Source: Denticeps clupeoides (Eukaryota; Chordata; Actinopteri; Clupeiformes; Denticipitidae). Taken from it: a stretch of DNA of 64,000 bases. Of this stretch, positions 11,590-22,326 are shown in pieces. Below the pieces are notes generated by a model. The model saw only the letters and a list, made by a program, of their open reading frames with translations. It made no database searches and had not been told where the DNA came from. The stretch spans positions 248,001 through 312,000 of the forward strand of contig NC_041717.1 of assembly GCF_900700375.1 (NCBI RefSeq), given 5' to 3'. The translations under genes were made by a program, and so were the position numbers. How positions within the stretch are numbered: position 1 is the stretch's first letter; each line of letters opens with the position of its first letter.

Positions 11590-12120
11590 AATTGACACTG
11601 CGTCAAAGTGAAGTGAAATGAGGGTCTATTTTTTTAACAAAAGCCAGAGAAAACAGATAGGTTTTGAGATTGGATTTAAACACCGAGACTGTGTCTGAGT
11701 CCCGGACGCTGACAGGCAAGCCGTTCCACAACTGCGGAGCTCTATAGGAGAAGGATCTGCTCCCAGCTGTGACCTTCTGCACTTTTGGTACCAATAGTGA
11801 CTCCGCACCCATTGATCGAAGGGGGCGTGGCGGTTCGTAAAGAACCAAAAGTTCACTCAGGTACTGCGGGGCGAGACCATTTAGAGCTTTATAGGTCTAA
11901 AGTAGGATTTATTAGTCAATCCTAAATTTGATGGGTAACCAGTGCAGTGATTGTAAGACTGGGGTGATGTGGTCAAATTTCCTAGTTCTAGTTAGAACTC
12001 TGGCTGCAGCATTCTGTACTAGCTGGTGTTTACTCATGCACCTACTAGAGCATCCAGACAGTAATGCATTGCAGTAATCTAACCTTGATGTAATAAATGC
12101 ATGGACCAACTTTTCTGCAT
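11590..12120 (-). mobile_element. L2/CR1-group LINE, 3' end of the reverse transcriptase ORF
   Basis: Minus-strand frames encode the C-terminal part of a LINE reverse transcriptase: FITSRLDYCNALLSG, HITPVLQSLHWLPIKFRID, then SYRAPQLWNGLPVSVRDSD. This layout is characteristic of the L2-type tail. At least one frameshift separates the two parts. It is 5'-truncated, the usual outcome of target-primed reverse transcription. Its left neighbour is unique sequence, and its right edge abuts a piggyBac fossil at a short palindrome. Confidence 0.8.
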
Positions 12121-12149
12121 CATGCATTGAAATTATATTTCAATGCATG

Positions 12150-13085
12150 AAATGCATGGACCAGGACCAGACCGTTTGGCGAGGAAAGCACAAAATCCTT
12201 TAGGCCAGTAGGGTTTGGCTTTCCTGGCACATACTGCCTGACTGGGCAGCGGCCTGTGAACGGGATGATTTGCTCATCAACGCACACTTTGTCACACCTT
12301 GGAAGGCTGAGACAACCTTGCCTCACACGGTCAAGCAATGGTCTGACTCCAAAGAATGTCTGATTCTTCAGTTACATCCAGGTCATTGACAATCTTGAGT
12401 GAGCTTCTCAGCTTGTAGAACCTATCCCTTGTCATTTTCCTGCTAATAACTGGAACTAAAGTTTTTTTTAGCCCAAAACATTTTAGCCAATGCAGGCCCT
12501 GTGTACTGATATGCCAAAGAAAATCTTATCTTGATTTCCTGGCCAGTAGTATTCAGTGACACTCCTGTAGGTTGCAGCTGTCTTTGTAAAAGCTGCCAGA
12601 TCTTCAAAGAGCTTGTCATCAATGTACTGTGGAAGGTATTGGGTTAGACTACTGTATTCACGGGTTTAGGGTCATCTTGATAGATCCCAGAATCCCAGGT
12701 AGCACTGGTGTAATCTATTATGATGGATGAAGAAAATCCCAAAGAAATTCAAGTTAACAAACAGAGGAACAGTTAATTTTTTCATATAAGTTTGGATTAA
12801 TGCAATAATTAATGACTTTCTATTGACCAACTTCATAAGCATATCTTTAGGTAACTTGCATATTTAATGGGAGTTACACATAGTACGACCTTCCTGCTCC
12901 CTCCCTGGCTCTGAGCCTGTCTCATCAGATTCTCCTGCATCTTCTTCCTCTCCTTCTTCATCAATACCTTCCTCTATCCCTGGCTGATACTCATCCCTGA
13001 TACTCATCCCTCTCATCAGCTCCAAATCTGAATCTCCCTCTTTTATCCTGCATAGAATCCTCTCTGCCTCACTTTTTTTCTCCTA
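12150..13085 (-). pseudogene. piggyBac transposase fossil
   Basis: The minus strand encodes [20 protein letters not shown] and [20 protein letters not shown], a clear match to the piggyBac/PGBD transposase catalytic core around the DEQ motif. Further upstream on the same strand, 12890-13080 reads as an acidic low-complexity stretch (GIDEEGEEEDAGESDETGSE) typical of PGBD N-termini. Frames are broken several times and no terminal inverted repeats were found. It is dead. Confidence 0.7.
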
Positions 13086-13150
13086 CAACAATGTGCAGTC
13101 ATTAAATACATCAGCATGGTCCTGGCATAACAGTGCTGTTTCTAGCATTC

Positions 13151-13151
13151 T

Positions 13152-13199
<48 letters not shown>
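13151..13199. repeat. (CA)n microsatellite
   Basis: About 24 uninterrupted CA units just upstream of the serpine3 CpG island. Confidence 0.95.
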
Positions 13200-13203
<4 letters not shown>

Positions 13204-13259
13204 TGATGTTCTCTATTCCTAGATGCATTGGATCATCTGTGTTCTTGTATCCAGAAGGT

Positions 13260-13620
13260 GACTTTACAAAGTTTATGACGCGAGTATTGCTGGGGGGATG
13301 ACACCGCGACAGACAGTTTGTGTGACCGAGTCACCCACCGACCGCGCGCGTGCGCGCGTGCGTGCGAGCGAGCGCGGATTTTGCCTCCCTCTGCCTGGCT
13401 CCTCACAGCGCCGCGCTGCAGGATTCCTGACCGAGTGGTACGGACATCGCCGCCGGAGTCCGCGCACTCGGGGATCGCGCTTTTAAACGCGGTCCCATGA
13501 CCCGCACTGCTGCTCAGCCTGCAGGCACACACACTCACACACACTCACACACACCCGCACGACGGCGCACGGAGCGGACACCCGGGACCCAGCGCCTGGG
13601 ACACTGTTGGGGACCTAACC
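13260..13620 (+). promoter_or_regulatory. CpG island, probable serpine3 promoter and 5' UTR exon
   Basis: The densest CpG stretch of the left half, with CGCGCG runs near 13345 and a CCGCCGGAG segment near 13450. It lies about 0.7 kb upstream of the serpine3 start codon on the same strand. Open frames on both strands through it are high-GC artefacts. A donor joining it to the acceptor at 14228 was not pinned down. Confidence 0.5.
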
Positions 13621-14019
13621 AAATTAGGACCGGCTCCAGGCTGTGGTATTCATTTGGGTTTGTTACAGAGAAATTCATTTGCCTAAATAACAAAAAAGAA
13701 TGAGAGATATTAATGTGGTCATACGTGTCATGTTTGAGGAGATTTATTTGAATGATTTGCTGGTAGAAACAACATATTTGACTGTATCAGTAAAGTTCAG
13801 TTGGCTCAGAATGATGACTGGATGTCTTTCTTCTCTGTAAATGTTTGCAGTAGTTTGTGACCTTTAGTAAAGATTCTCAGACGGTGGGTGTCCCACCTTA
13901 ATCTGTACCAGTTAAAATGCAGAACGCATGGTTTCAACCTTGCATCATAAGAACTTTCTCAGACCTTCTCGAGGCCCTAGACAATTGCCATATTTGTCTC
14001 ACCAATTGGTGATGGCCCA

Positions 14020-14209
14020 CCCATGGTGGCCTAGCGGTTAAGGAAGTGGCCCTGTAATCAGAAGGTTGCTGGTTCGAATTCCCTGGGCACCTGTCATAGC
14101 TGCCCACTGCTCATTAAGGGTGATGGGTTAAAAGCAGAGGACACATTTCGCTGTGTGCACTGTGTGCTGTACTGTGTATCACAATGACAATCACTTCAGT
14201 TTCACTTTC
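14020..14209 (+). repeat. SINE1, internally shortened
   Basis: Plus-strand copy with A-box TGGCCTAGCGGTTAAGG and B-box GGTTCGAATTCC. About 60 bases of the middle are missing. It ends about 20 bases before the acceptor of the first serpine3 coding exon. Confidence 0.8.
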
Positions 14210-14268
14210 CTCTACTTTGTTTCTGCAGCATAACTTTGACCTCTGATCCCACGTGCCACAGGGAGGCA

Positions 14269-14807
14269 ATGCGGTGCATAGTGGTAATGCCGCTCTTGGT
14301 GTGTCTGTGGTTGGTTGATGGCAGCCAAAGCAGCAGCAGTCTGGGTGAGCTGCACACAGAGTTTGCAGTGAACCTCTACCATTCGCTTATGGAGACGGAC
14401 AACAACTCCAACTTGGTTGTGTCTCCAGCAAACATCTGGTTGGGCCTGGGCCTACTTCAGCTTGCTGCTCGAGGAAACACTCTATCTCAGCTGCAAGGAC
14501 TCCTGGGATATGATGCTAATAGTGAGTTTTGGCCATGGAAATTCTGGAAATGTTCATGTGGAGCCACATATTGATGATTCCCCCGGTCTTCTTAGATGCT
14601 CAGCTGCAAGACCTCTTCCAGTCACAATCAGATATGGGCAATTCCAGCCAGGGTGTGAAAGTGGAGATGAGCAGCACCCTACTGGTCCAGGAAGGACTGC
14701 AGCTCCACCCAGAGTTTATCCAGCGTGCTTTGAAATGGGGAAACACCGGCCCCCTGAGTGTAAACTCGACAAATCACAGCAGTGAGAGTAAGTAAGGCAG
14801 TAACACA

Positions 14808-14845
<38 letters not shown>

Positions 14846-17800
14846 ATGTGTAGTATTTCAGTGCTCAGAAGGATCAGTCATTCTCTTTAATCCAAATGAA
14901 GAACTTTTCTGTCAGTATGTATTTGTGTGTGTAGCTCATTAACATTAATGTGTGCATTTTGTGAACACATGTTAGTATGAGTATTCTGTTTGTGTTTCAG
15001 TGTGTATACATGTATATCAGTGTGTGTATTTTCTAAACATGTTATTTCTTGTTTGTCATTGCTGTTTGTGTGTGCGTGTGTGTGTGTCTGTGTGTGTATA
15101 AAAAGGTGCAGAGCCCTGGCCTGAGTTGGGACGTGGACTGACGGACTCTGGACTGGTCTTCCTCAGTTTGCTGGGTTTCCGTGGTGTGTGGCAGAAACAG
15201 TTCCTGCACAGCGACACACACACACTGCCGTTCAGCCTGCCCCATGGAACACACACCAAGGTGCCCATGATGTACCAGGCCACTGATGTAAACTTCGGTA
15301 TGACCACATTTCATTATCACACACTCATACACACACCCAAACTGCTCAAACGTCCCCACACACTGCTCTCAGGGCACCTTTCATGAATGCCCACTACTAA
15401 CCCATAAGGGTGATGGATTAAAAGCAGAGGACACATTTTGTTTGTGTGCTGATCTTCAGTGTTTCACAATGATAAAAAAAAAAACACTTTCACAAGATAG
15501 ACAAATTGTATATGTATATACAAGTTATATAATTATATAGTATATGTTGAAATTGTGTTTAAAGGTAAACTTATAGATAGTTTACAGATATGAATTCCTC
15601 CTCATGAATTTCTCCTCATGAATTGTTAAAAAACACATCATGTGCAAGAGTGAAGAGTTGGTCCACTGTTTCCTGATGAGGATGACAACCGCATTGTTCC
15701 TCCTGCATTAGAGGTTGGGTGAAGTCTCCACAATTGCTGAGGCTGAGAAGCACACACTCTGGTCAACTTTTCTAAGTATGTGGAGCAACCCAATTTCCAT
15801 GGAACACTGAAGAATAGTGTTAACCACACAACTCCTACATTGTCAGGTGCTTTAATCTCTGGGCAAACCTCTTCCTGAGGCATTTATATTTACAGCATTT
15901 ATCAGACGCCTTTATCCATAGTGACTTACAATCAGTATTTACAGGGACAGTTCCCCTGGAGACACTCAGGGTTAAGTGTCTTACTCAGGGACACAATGGT
16001 AGTGAGTGGGGTTTGAACCTGTGACTTTGTGGTCTTATGGATTGTAGACCGTTCCTCCAGGTTTCTCCATCATTCTTTCCCAGTAGGACCTTGGAGTCAA
16101 TGGTTGACATTTTAAGAAGGCTGAGTACTAAGCATAACGTCTTGCCCAATTCTACACACCCCAACTGTACTGCTGTACACACCCTCCTGACTCCAGCAGG
16201 GACTCCAGATTAAAGTGAAGTTGTAACATGTGATACACAGCATGTGATACACAGCAGCACAGCACACGATGCACACAGTGAAATTTGCCCTCTGCATTTA
16301 ACCCATCACCCTGAGTAAGCAGTGGGCAGTCATGACAGGGGCAGTGTGTGGGGACGGTGCTTTGCTCAGTGGCACCTCGGTGGCACCTTGGCGGATCAGG
16401 ATTTGAACCGGCAACCTTCTGATTACAGGGTCGCTTCCTTAACCACTAGGCCACCACTGCCCTTACAGAGACCAGCCCCTATAGAGACGTTTGGGTCCAG
16501 AACCTCTGCCCATGATGATTTTCTGAGTTTTACAGTCTTTAAATTTAGCTTTATTGTCATTTCAGCAACATACATGTTAGACAGTACATAGTAAAACAAA
16601 ACAACGTTTCTCTTAAACCTTTTGCTACATTTAAACAAAGTTACATACTGACAGAAAGAGTGACATCGACAAATTGGGCTATATAAACAGGGGACACTGG
16701 CAGTGCAAGCGTAACATTCAATTAAAGACAAAAATGTAGGCAACAAAGAACAGACAGACAGTACTTTAAACCAGTAAAATACTGCTATAATAGAAATGTA
16801 AAAGAGATACATTCTGAACATAAGAGGTAGTGTGTTTGACGGTTCGGAGTAGAAAGTCCCTGACTGTTCCGGTGTTTGATGGCCTGTGGGATGAAGCTGT
16901 TGCACAGTCTGACAGTGAGTGACGAATGCATCAGTACCTTTTTCCACATGGTAGGAGGGTGAAAAGTGAATGGGGTGAGGGTTGTGTAGAGTCCCTCACA
17001 ATGCTGGTGGCTTTCCTGATGCAGCGTGTTTGGTAAATGTCCATTATGGAGGGAATCTCATGGAATTTGTTCCTCCTCAGGTCAATTTCAGCTGAACTCA
17101 GAACAGACCTACAGTGTCCTGGAGATGCCCTACCACAGCCACAGTGTAAGCCTCACGCTGGTGTTGCCAAATGACCGCAAAACACCGCTCTCTATGTTGG
17201 AGTCCCATCTTAGCAGTCACACCATAGCACTGTGGGAGGGTGGACTACGGCGTACGAAAATGGATGTGTTTTTGCCCAGGTGAGTGAAGCTGGGCCTGAT
17301 GGGAGCTGACCTGCTAAACTGGTTCTGGATGTACAACTACTTACTGTCTTTCAGATTCAGGCTGCAGCAGAAATTTGACCTGAAAGCTCTGTTGATGTCA
17401 CTGGGGATTTTGGATGCCTTCGATCCCACGGCAGCTGACTTCAGGGGAATCTCAGGTACACACACGCACCCAAAAGAAACCTTAGAATTCATACGGATAA
17501 CAGTAGAACTAAATGCTTGATGCATTCATGTTCTTTTGTTACTTTTATAGCAAAATATTTTATAAACAATCTATAAATACATACAGGAGTTTTAGCAGGA
17601 GCCCATATTTTGTAGGTGAAATATGTATGTTTATTCACTCATTAGATTCTATTAGAAGAGAAATTCTGTGTTTTAGAGTCCATGTGTAGCATGCACCGAA
17701 ATGATCTGCAGAACTCCTCATTTATGTGTTGTGTGACTGAAGATAATCAATTCGGTATTTTGGAGCAGTAGTAATAGCAGGATAGTATTATACTGGTTAC

Positions 17801-18325
17801 AACCATGGTTATACAAACAGAAGCCATTCCATCCAACACTGAGAGTGTCAAGCTGAGATTAATAACACAGTCGTTCTGTGTGTGTGTGTGTGTGTATGTG
17901 TGTTTGTGTGTGTGTGTGTGTAGAACAGGGTCTGTATGTGACGCAAGCTTTACACCAGGCCCGCATAGAGGTGACAGAAGAAGGCAGCAAAGGTACAGCA
18001 GCAGCAGGTAAAACACACACATCTGATGAAGGACCTAGATGAATAAATATGCAACTGTGTAAATATGTGTATTTCACCGGTGTCTTACATGCTCCTCTTC
18101 TTAGCCATGGTTTTATTAAAGCGCTCCAGATCCCCGCTGTTTAAAGCTGACAGGCCCTTCATTTTCCTGCTGCGCCAGCTGCGAACAGGTGAGCAGCAGA
18201 GGACACTTGTGTGTCTCTGACAGTCTAACTGGGCTGTGGTGACTATTCAGATTGTCTCTTCGTCCCTTGTAGGCCTCATCTTGTTCATGGGCCGAATGGT
18301 GAATCCAGTAGCCCAGCCGGTATGA
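14269..18325 (+). CDS. serpine3: Serpin E3-like secreted serine protease inhibitor
   Basis: Eight coding exons: 14269-14521, 14596-14787, 15106-15297, 17081-17279, 17355-17455, 17924-18007, 18105-18188, 18273-18325. Phases agree and the total is 385 aa. The start MRCIVVMPLLVCLWLVDG is a signal peptide, so the product is secreted. Serpin features: NLVVSPANIW (helix B), LLQLAARGNTLSQL, MSSTLLVQEGL, KVPMMYQATDVNFG, LEMPYHSHSVSLTLVLPNDR, and the C-terminal DRPFIFLL with GRMVNP. The reactive-centre hinge reads EVTEEGSKGTAAAA, with small residues typical of inhibitory serpins. It is followed by LLKRSRSPLFKADRPF, which I recall almost unchanged in human SERPINE3. The exact P1 residue is not certain, but the loop is basic. 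Position between fam124a and ints6 agrees with human 13q14. An AATACA at about 18407 may serve as polyA signal. Confidence 0.9.
14807..14843. repeat. (CA)n microsatellite
   Basis: CA repeat beginning about 20 bases after the donor of serpine3 exon 2. Confidence 0.9.
15353..15490 (+). repeat. SINE1 tail fragment
   Basis: Begins at CCCCACACACTGCTC and ends in an A-rich, CACTTTCAC tail; the tRNA head is absent. It lies in serpine3 intron 3. Confidence 0.7.
15500..15884. other. serpine3 intron 3, unassigned part
   Basis: No exon or confidently named repeat. The 15640-15885 section has the feel of an old repeat (TGTTTCCTGATGAGGATGAC), but I cannot name the family. Confidence 0.4.
15886..16030 (-). 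repeat. SINE2 fragment
   Basis: Minus-strand copy from the TTTACAGCATTTATCAGACG tail to GTTTGAACCTG at the B-box. The outer head is missing. Confidence 0.8.
16213..16464 (-). repeat. SINE1, near full length
   Basis: Minus-strand copy. It begins with the AAAGTGAAGTTG tail and ends at the CCACCACTGCCC head. Confidence 0.85.
16540..17055 (-). mobile_element. Rex1-type LINE, 3' end
   Basis: On the minus strand the end of a reverse transcriptase frame (KATSIVRDSTQP-like, LLPCGKR, LSDCATASSH) is followed by a 3' UTR ending in ATGACAATAAAGCTAAATTT. This is the 3' end of a common fish Rex1/CR1-type LINE. The right edge lies about 25 bases before serpine3 exon 4. It is 5'-truncated and the frames are broken. 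Confidence 0.75.
17877..17922. repeat. (GT)n tract at serpine3 exon 6 acceptor
   Basis: A GT repeat runs straight into the TAG acceptor of exon 6 (exon starts 17924), in place of an ordinary polypyrimidine tract. Confidence 0.9.
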
Positions 18326-18659
18326 GTCCAATGAAAATACCACATCACCAGTTCTCACTTATACCTGGTTCTGCTCTGAATCTGTACATATCTGTAAAAA
18401 TGTTTTAATACAGAGTTTTGTTTTGCACTGCTGTTTGTCTGCTTTTTTGCTGCTGGCCATACACACAGATACGGCCACACCTGACCTGTTTTACAACAAT
18501 TGCAAGAATATATTACAGAAAACGATTACAATTCTGAACTAATTTATTATTCTATCAGGTTTTACTTTAATATATTAACTACAGTGGAAATGAAAATCAT
18601 TTAAAACATTCATAGTGTGCTCTGTGCATACTAGGTCTAGTGTATATTCTAGTTTACTG

Positions 18660-18846
18660 GTTTGTCTAGTGGGTAAGGAAGTGGACCAGATTGCTGATTT
18701 TAATCCCAAACCGCCAATGTTCCACTAAACAAAACACCGTCCCCACACTGCTCCCCAGGCTCTGCTCACTAAGGGTGATTGTTAAAAGCAGGACATATTT
18801 CCTTGTGTCACTGTGTGCTGAGCTGCAGAGTATCACAATCACTCAC
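18660..18846 (+). repeat. Old SINE1 copy
   Basis: Diverged plus-strand copy: GGGTAAGGAAGTGGACC head, CACCGTCCCCACACTGCTCC body. Its tail end was split by a hAT element. Confidence 0.65.
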
Positions 18847-18853
18847 TTATAAC

Positions 18854-19780
18854 TAGGGCTGCACGATATTGGGAAAAAAAAGCAATATTGTTGTTGAATA
18901 TTGCAATAACAATATTTCTTGCGATATAACATTTCCCTAGAGAAATGCTTTTTAAATTATTATTATTAACCATTTAAAAAAAACATTTATATATGTAATG
19001 ACCATTCAAAAATAAACAGGTAATATATATTCATCTGGTCTAATTAAATCTAATTCAGGCTAAAAAGAAACAATATGTCAAGGAAGTTGCAAATATTTAG
19101 ACTTCAAAACATTATGAATGACTTATAGCAGATATTCTGATTTCTGGTTTGCTGTTACCATAGACCTGCCAACACAATATGAATTGCTTTCAAAGATTAT
19201 TTTTTTATTTACATGTAACCATACACTCATCAAGAGTGTCTTAAAACAAGAGCATCTTTTAAACAAAATATTTCCTTGCCTTGCCTGTTTTTTTATATAT
19301 ATAAAAAAATTATTAAACAAAAATGAAATAAGAAAATACTATTAAACAAAGTGTACAGGCCTCAAATAAATTGGTATGTAATGGAAACACATAGTCAACA
19401 TTCACATAAATAAAAAAATCATATTAACATGTAAACATTACATGGCCCGTTCTAGCCAATAGCATTATATCACCTCCTTGGGAGGCGGGTATAAAGATAG
19501 TAAAGGCCAATCTGATTGGCCATGTTTCGACTATAACGCCGGAGTAGGCATTGGCTGTTGGTGCCACCTACTGGCTTCCGTTCAATAAAAAACTTTATTC
19601 CGAAACCCTCATGATTGAGCCGATTTCTCCTTTCCTGACCTCGCGGCGACGGCTCGTCACAATAGTATATTGTATGCGATTGTGGATGTAGCATAAATTT
19701 ATTGCAACTCTTTGCAATACAGATATCGCGTATACTATTATCGCAATAACGATAATTTTCCGATATATCGTGCAGCCCTA
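18854..19780. mobile_element. Non-autonomous hAT element with perfect 8-bp target duplication
   Basis: The left end is TAGGGCTGCACGATATTGGG and the right end is the inverse, ATATATCGTGCAGCCCTA. Both sides are flanked by CTTATAAC (18846-18853 and 19781-19788). An 8-bp duplication and TAGGGCTGCACG-type ends are diagnostic of the hAT superfamily. No transposase frame is present in 927 bases. The interior is very AT-rich except for about 19430-19660. Confidence 0.9.
19430..19662 (+). mobile_element. LTR-like segment inside the hAT element (fossil)
   Basis: A GC-richer island holds CCAAT, a TATAAA at 19490-19495, an AATAAA at 19584-19589, and an end at ...CGTCACA. That is the order of U3, R and U5 in a solo long terminal repeat. 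The exact boundaries and a target duplication could not be fixed, so the LTR call is tentative. It may instead be part of the hAT family's own sequence. Confidence 0.3.
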
Positions 19781-19971
19781 CTTATAACACTAATACACTT
19801 GAATGTTTTAAGTGATAAATATTAAATTCAAGGTCTAAAATGGAGTGGGTTAAGAAAGCCTGATGAAATGCCAGTTGCCAGACAGAACATTACTTTCTCA
19901 CTAGAACTGTACAAAATGTTCATTTTCTGATACTGATATTGACATGCAGCAGAGAACAAGGTAAAATAAAG

Positions 19972-19977
19972 TTTATT
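19972..19977 (-). terminator. Probable ints6 polyadenylation signal
   Basis: AATAAA on the minus strand about 220 bases after the ints6 stop codon. Confidence 0.55.
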
Positions 19978-20193
19978 GTTGTAGTGTACATACAAAATGG
20001 CCACATTGGCACCATTAAATAATAATTCCATTCAATGTGCACATGGGCTGATTTGTTGAATTTAGTAAAGTAGGAAAAATCCCTGACTTTTTCCTGAACG
20101 TGAATCCTGCGGACCTGACTGGACACTCGGCTCTGTTCCAGTTGGAGGACAAGGGCATATGATTATGTGAAATGGGTGTGGTCGAGGCCCATA

Positions 20194-20287
20194 TCACACT
20201 GCCTCAAGGTGAGAGATGCTGGTGGCCCGAGTGTGGATCTCTTCCATAAACAGTTCCAGCTTCTCAATCAGAACTCGCTTCTTAAAC

Positions 20288-20361
<74 letters not shown>

Positions 20362-21482
20362 CATATAAGTACCATTAAATGACTATTCTGCATTTAAGTA
20401 CGTACCACATCCAGACAAGCATCTCCTCTGAAAACACATCACTAGACACATTTCCAGACCTGACATTTTCCTCATTCTTCACTACTTTCACAGAATAAAG
20501 GACATTTACACAGGCTTATGTGCTCCATGACAGAAGGACCCACGTGTCTCAAACCATGTACTTCTGGGAAGTGAAAGTGATTAGTTGTCACATGTGACTC
20601 AGCACAGCACAGTGAGATGAATCCGCATTTAACCATCACCTGAGTGAACAGTGGGCAGCCATTACAGGCACCCAGGGAGCAGCGTGTGGGGACAGTACTT
20701 GTGTCACCTCAGTGAACCGGCAACCTTCAGATTACGGGCTAGACCAGACATTACTGCATTAATGGACGTATATGACACGTAGGGTTACAGAAAAACCTTT
20801 TAGTTGTGCATTTTCTCACATCAAATGTCTTTTACAAACTAAACAGTTCATTGGTGAGCGTGAGTACCTGGCAGCCTCTTTAATGATGCTGTGCAAGAAG
20901 AATAGCTGTGTGTCTAGACCTCCTCTCAACTGCTGCAGGAGGTGGAAGATCTTCCCATAACCTACACACACACACAAAGCACATCATTTTGTGTCTTCTG
21001 GTTGGCATCAGAGGACCTGCTGTCCAGACAATATCAGGTATTCAGTTCACCCATTCATAGTTTCTAGTCCAAAGCATTCAGTCACCATCAGCTGTGCGTT
21101 ACTAGGTAACCTTCACCACAGAAACAACAGGCATGAACCAGCCGTTATATCCTGACTAGCCTGAAATTCATGAGCAACTTTCTCTTGGAAAAATCACAAT
21201 AAATATATGTATTCTATTACATTGCAAAAATTGTTAATTATAATTTAATGTGGCCAGGAAATAAAATACAACATTTACCAGATGCCCTTATCCACAGCGC
21301 CTTACAATCAGTAATGACAGGGACAGTCCCCTGGAGACACTCAGGGTTAAGTGTCTTGGGACACAATGGTAGTAAGAGGGATTTAAAAGCCTGCGACTTT
21401 GTGGTCTTTGTGGACTCACCAGGCTACTACCACCCCTTTCTATTAAGCAACAGAAAAAATGGCATTTAAACCAAAAAAATAC

Positions 21483-21517
<35 letters not shown>

Positions 21518-22287
21518 CATCTCACATCTGCCAGGTTTGCGTATCTCTCGTGTGATTAATACTTGAAGCTCATTGTTGATCTCCTGGTTCTCTCGGTTCC
21601 TCTGTTTCTTCAACCTGGTGGGGGATGGGAAGCGCAGTGGGACCACTGGCTCCTCAATGGCCAGGCAGAGTTCATCCTCACTTCGTTCATCTTCAGACTC
21701 ATCATAAACCTCAGCTCCCAGCTGATGCTGCTGGACTGCAACGTATTCTTCCAGATGTTCTGAACCAGTTGATGGCTCATTCAGTGTAGAGTAAACTGTG
21801 ACATGTGGAGCCTCAGCATGGTTGCCCTCTTGAGCTATGGAGAGGTGATTGGTGGTAATTTTGAACTCTATAGTGCACAGATCGGTTAACCCATCCCTAT
21901 GTGCATGTGTCTTATATACCTCTGGGAAACATGTAAGTGCGTCCGTGAAGGAGTGGGCTCATGCATCTTCTGCGTTTGGGGCCACCACCTGGTGGCAGGT
22001 TATGATCTGCAGCACGTTTTCCCTTTTGAGGACCTGAGACAAACTCATCAGCTTCATCAATCATCATGCCCTACACACACACACACACACAGACAGAGAA
22101 AAAATAGGTATTCAGCAGGTCTTCTGGGGTTATACTATTTATCACATATCTATTGAGGAGTTTTCAAAATATCATTATCAGCATTTTTTTTCCTTTATAC
22201 ATTTAAAAACCATATGGGGACAGTTTACCATTCATGTATTAAGCCTAGTACCTACACTAAAAGCATTTTTAAAACACTTTCAGTATT

Positions 22288-22326
<39 letters not shown>

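Noticed and set aside
13233-13544. Long overlapping frames on both strands in the CpG island
   Set aside because: High GC removes stops by chance. Both strands and several frames are open, and none has a family match.
20288-20358. CRISPR-like or telomere-like repeat array
   Set aside because: Simple CA microsatellite without spacers. No array with regular unique spacers exists in the window.
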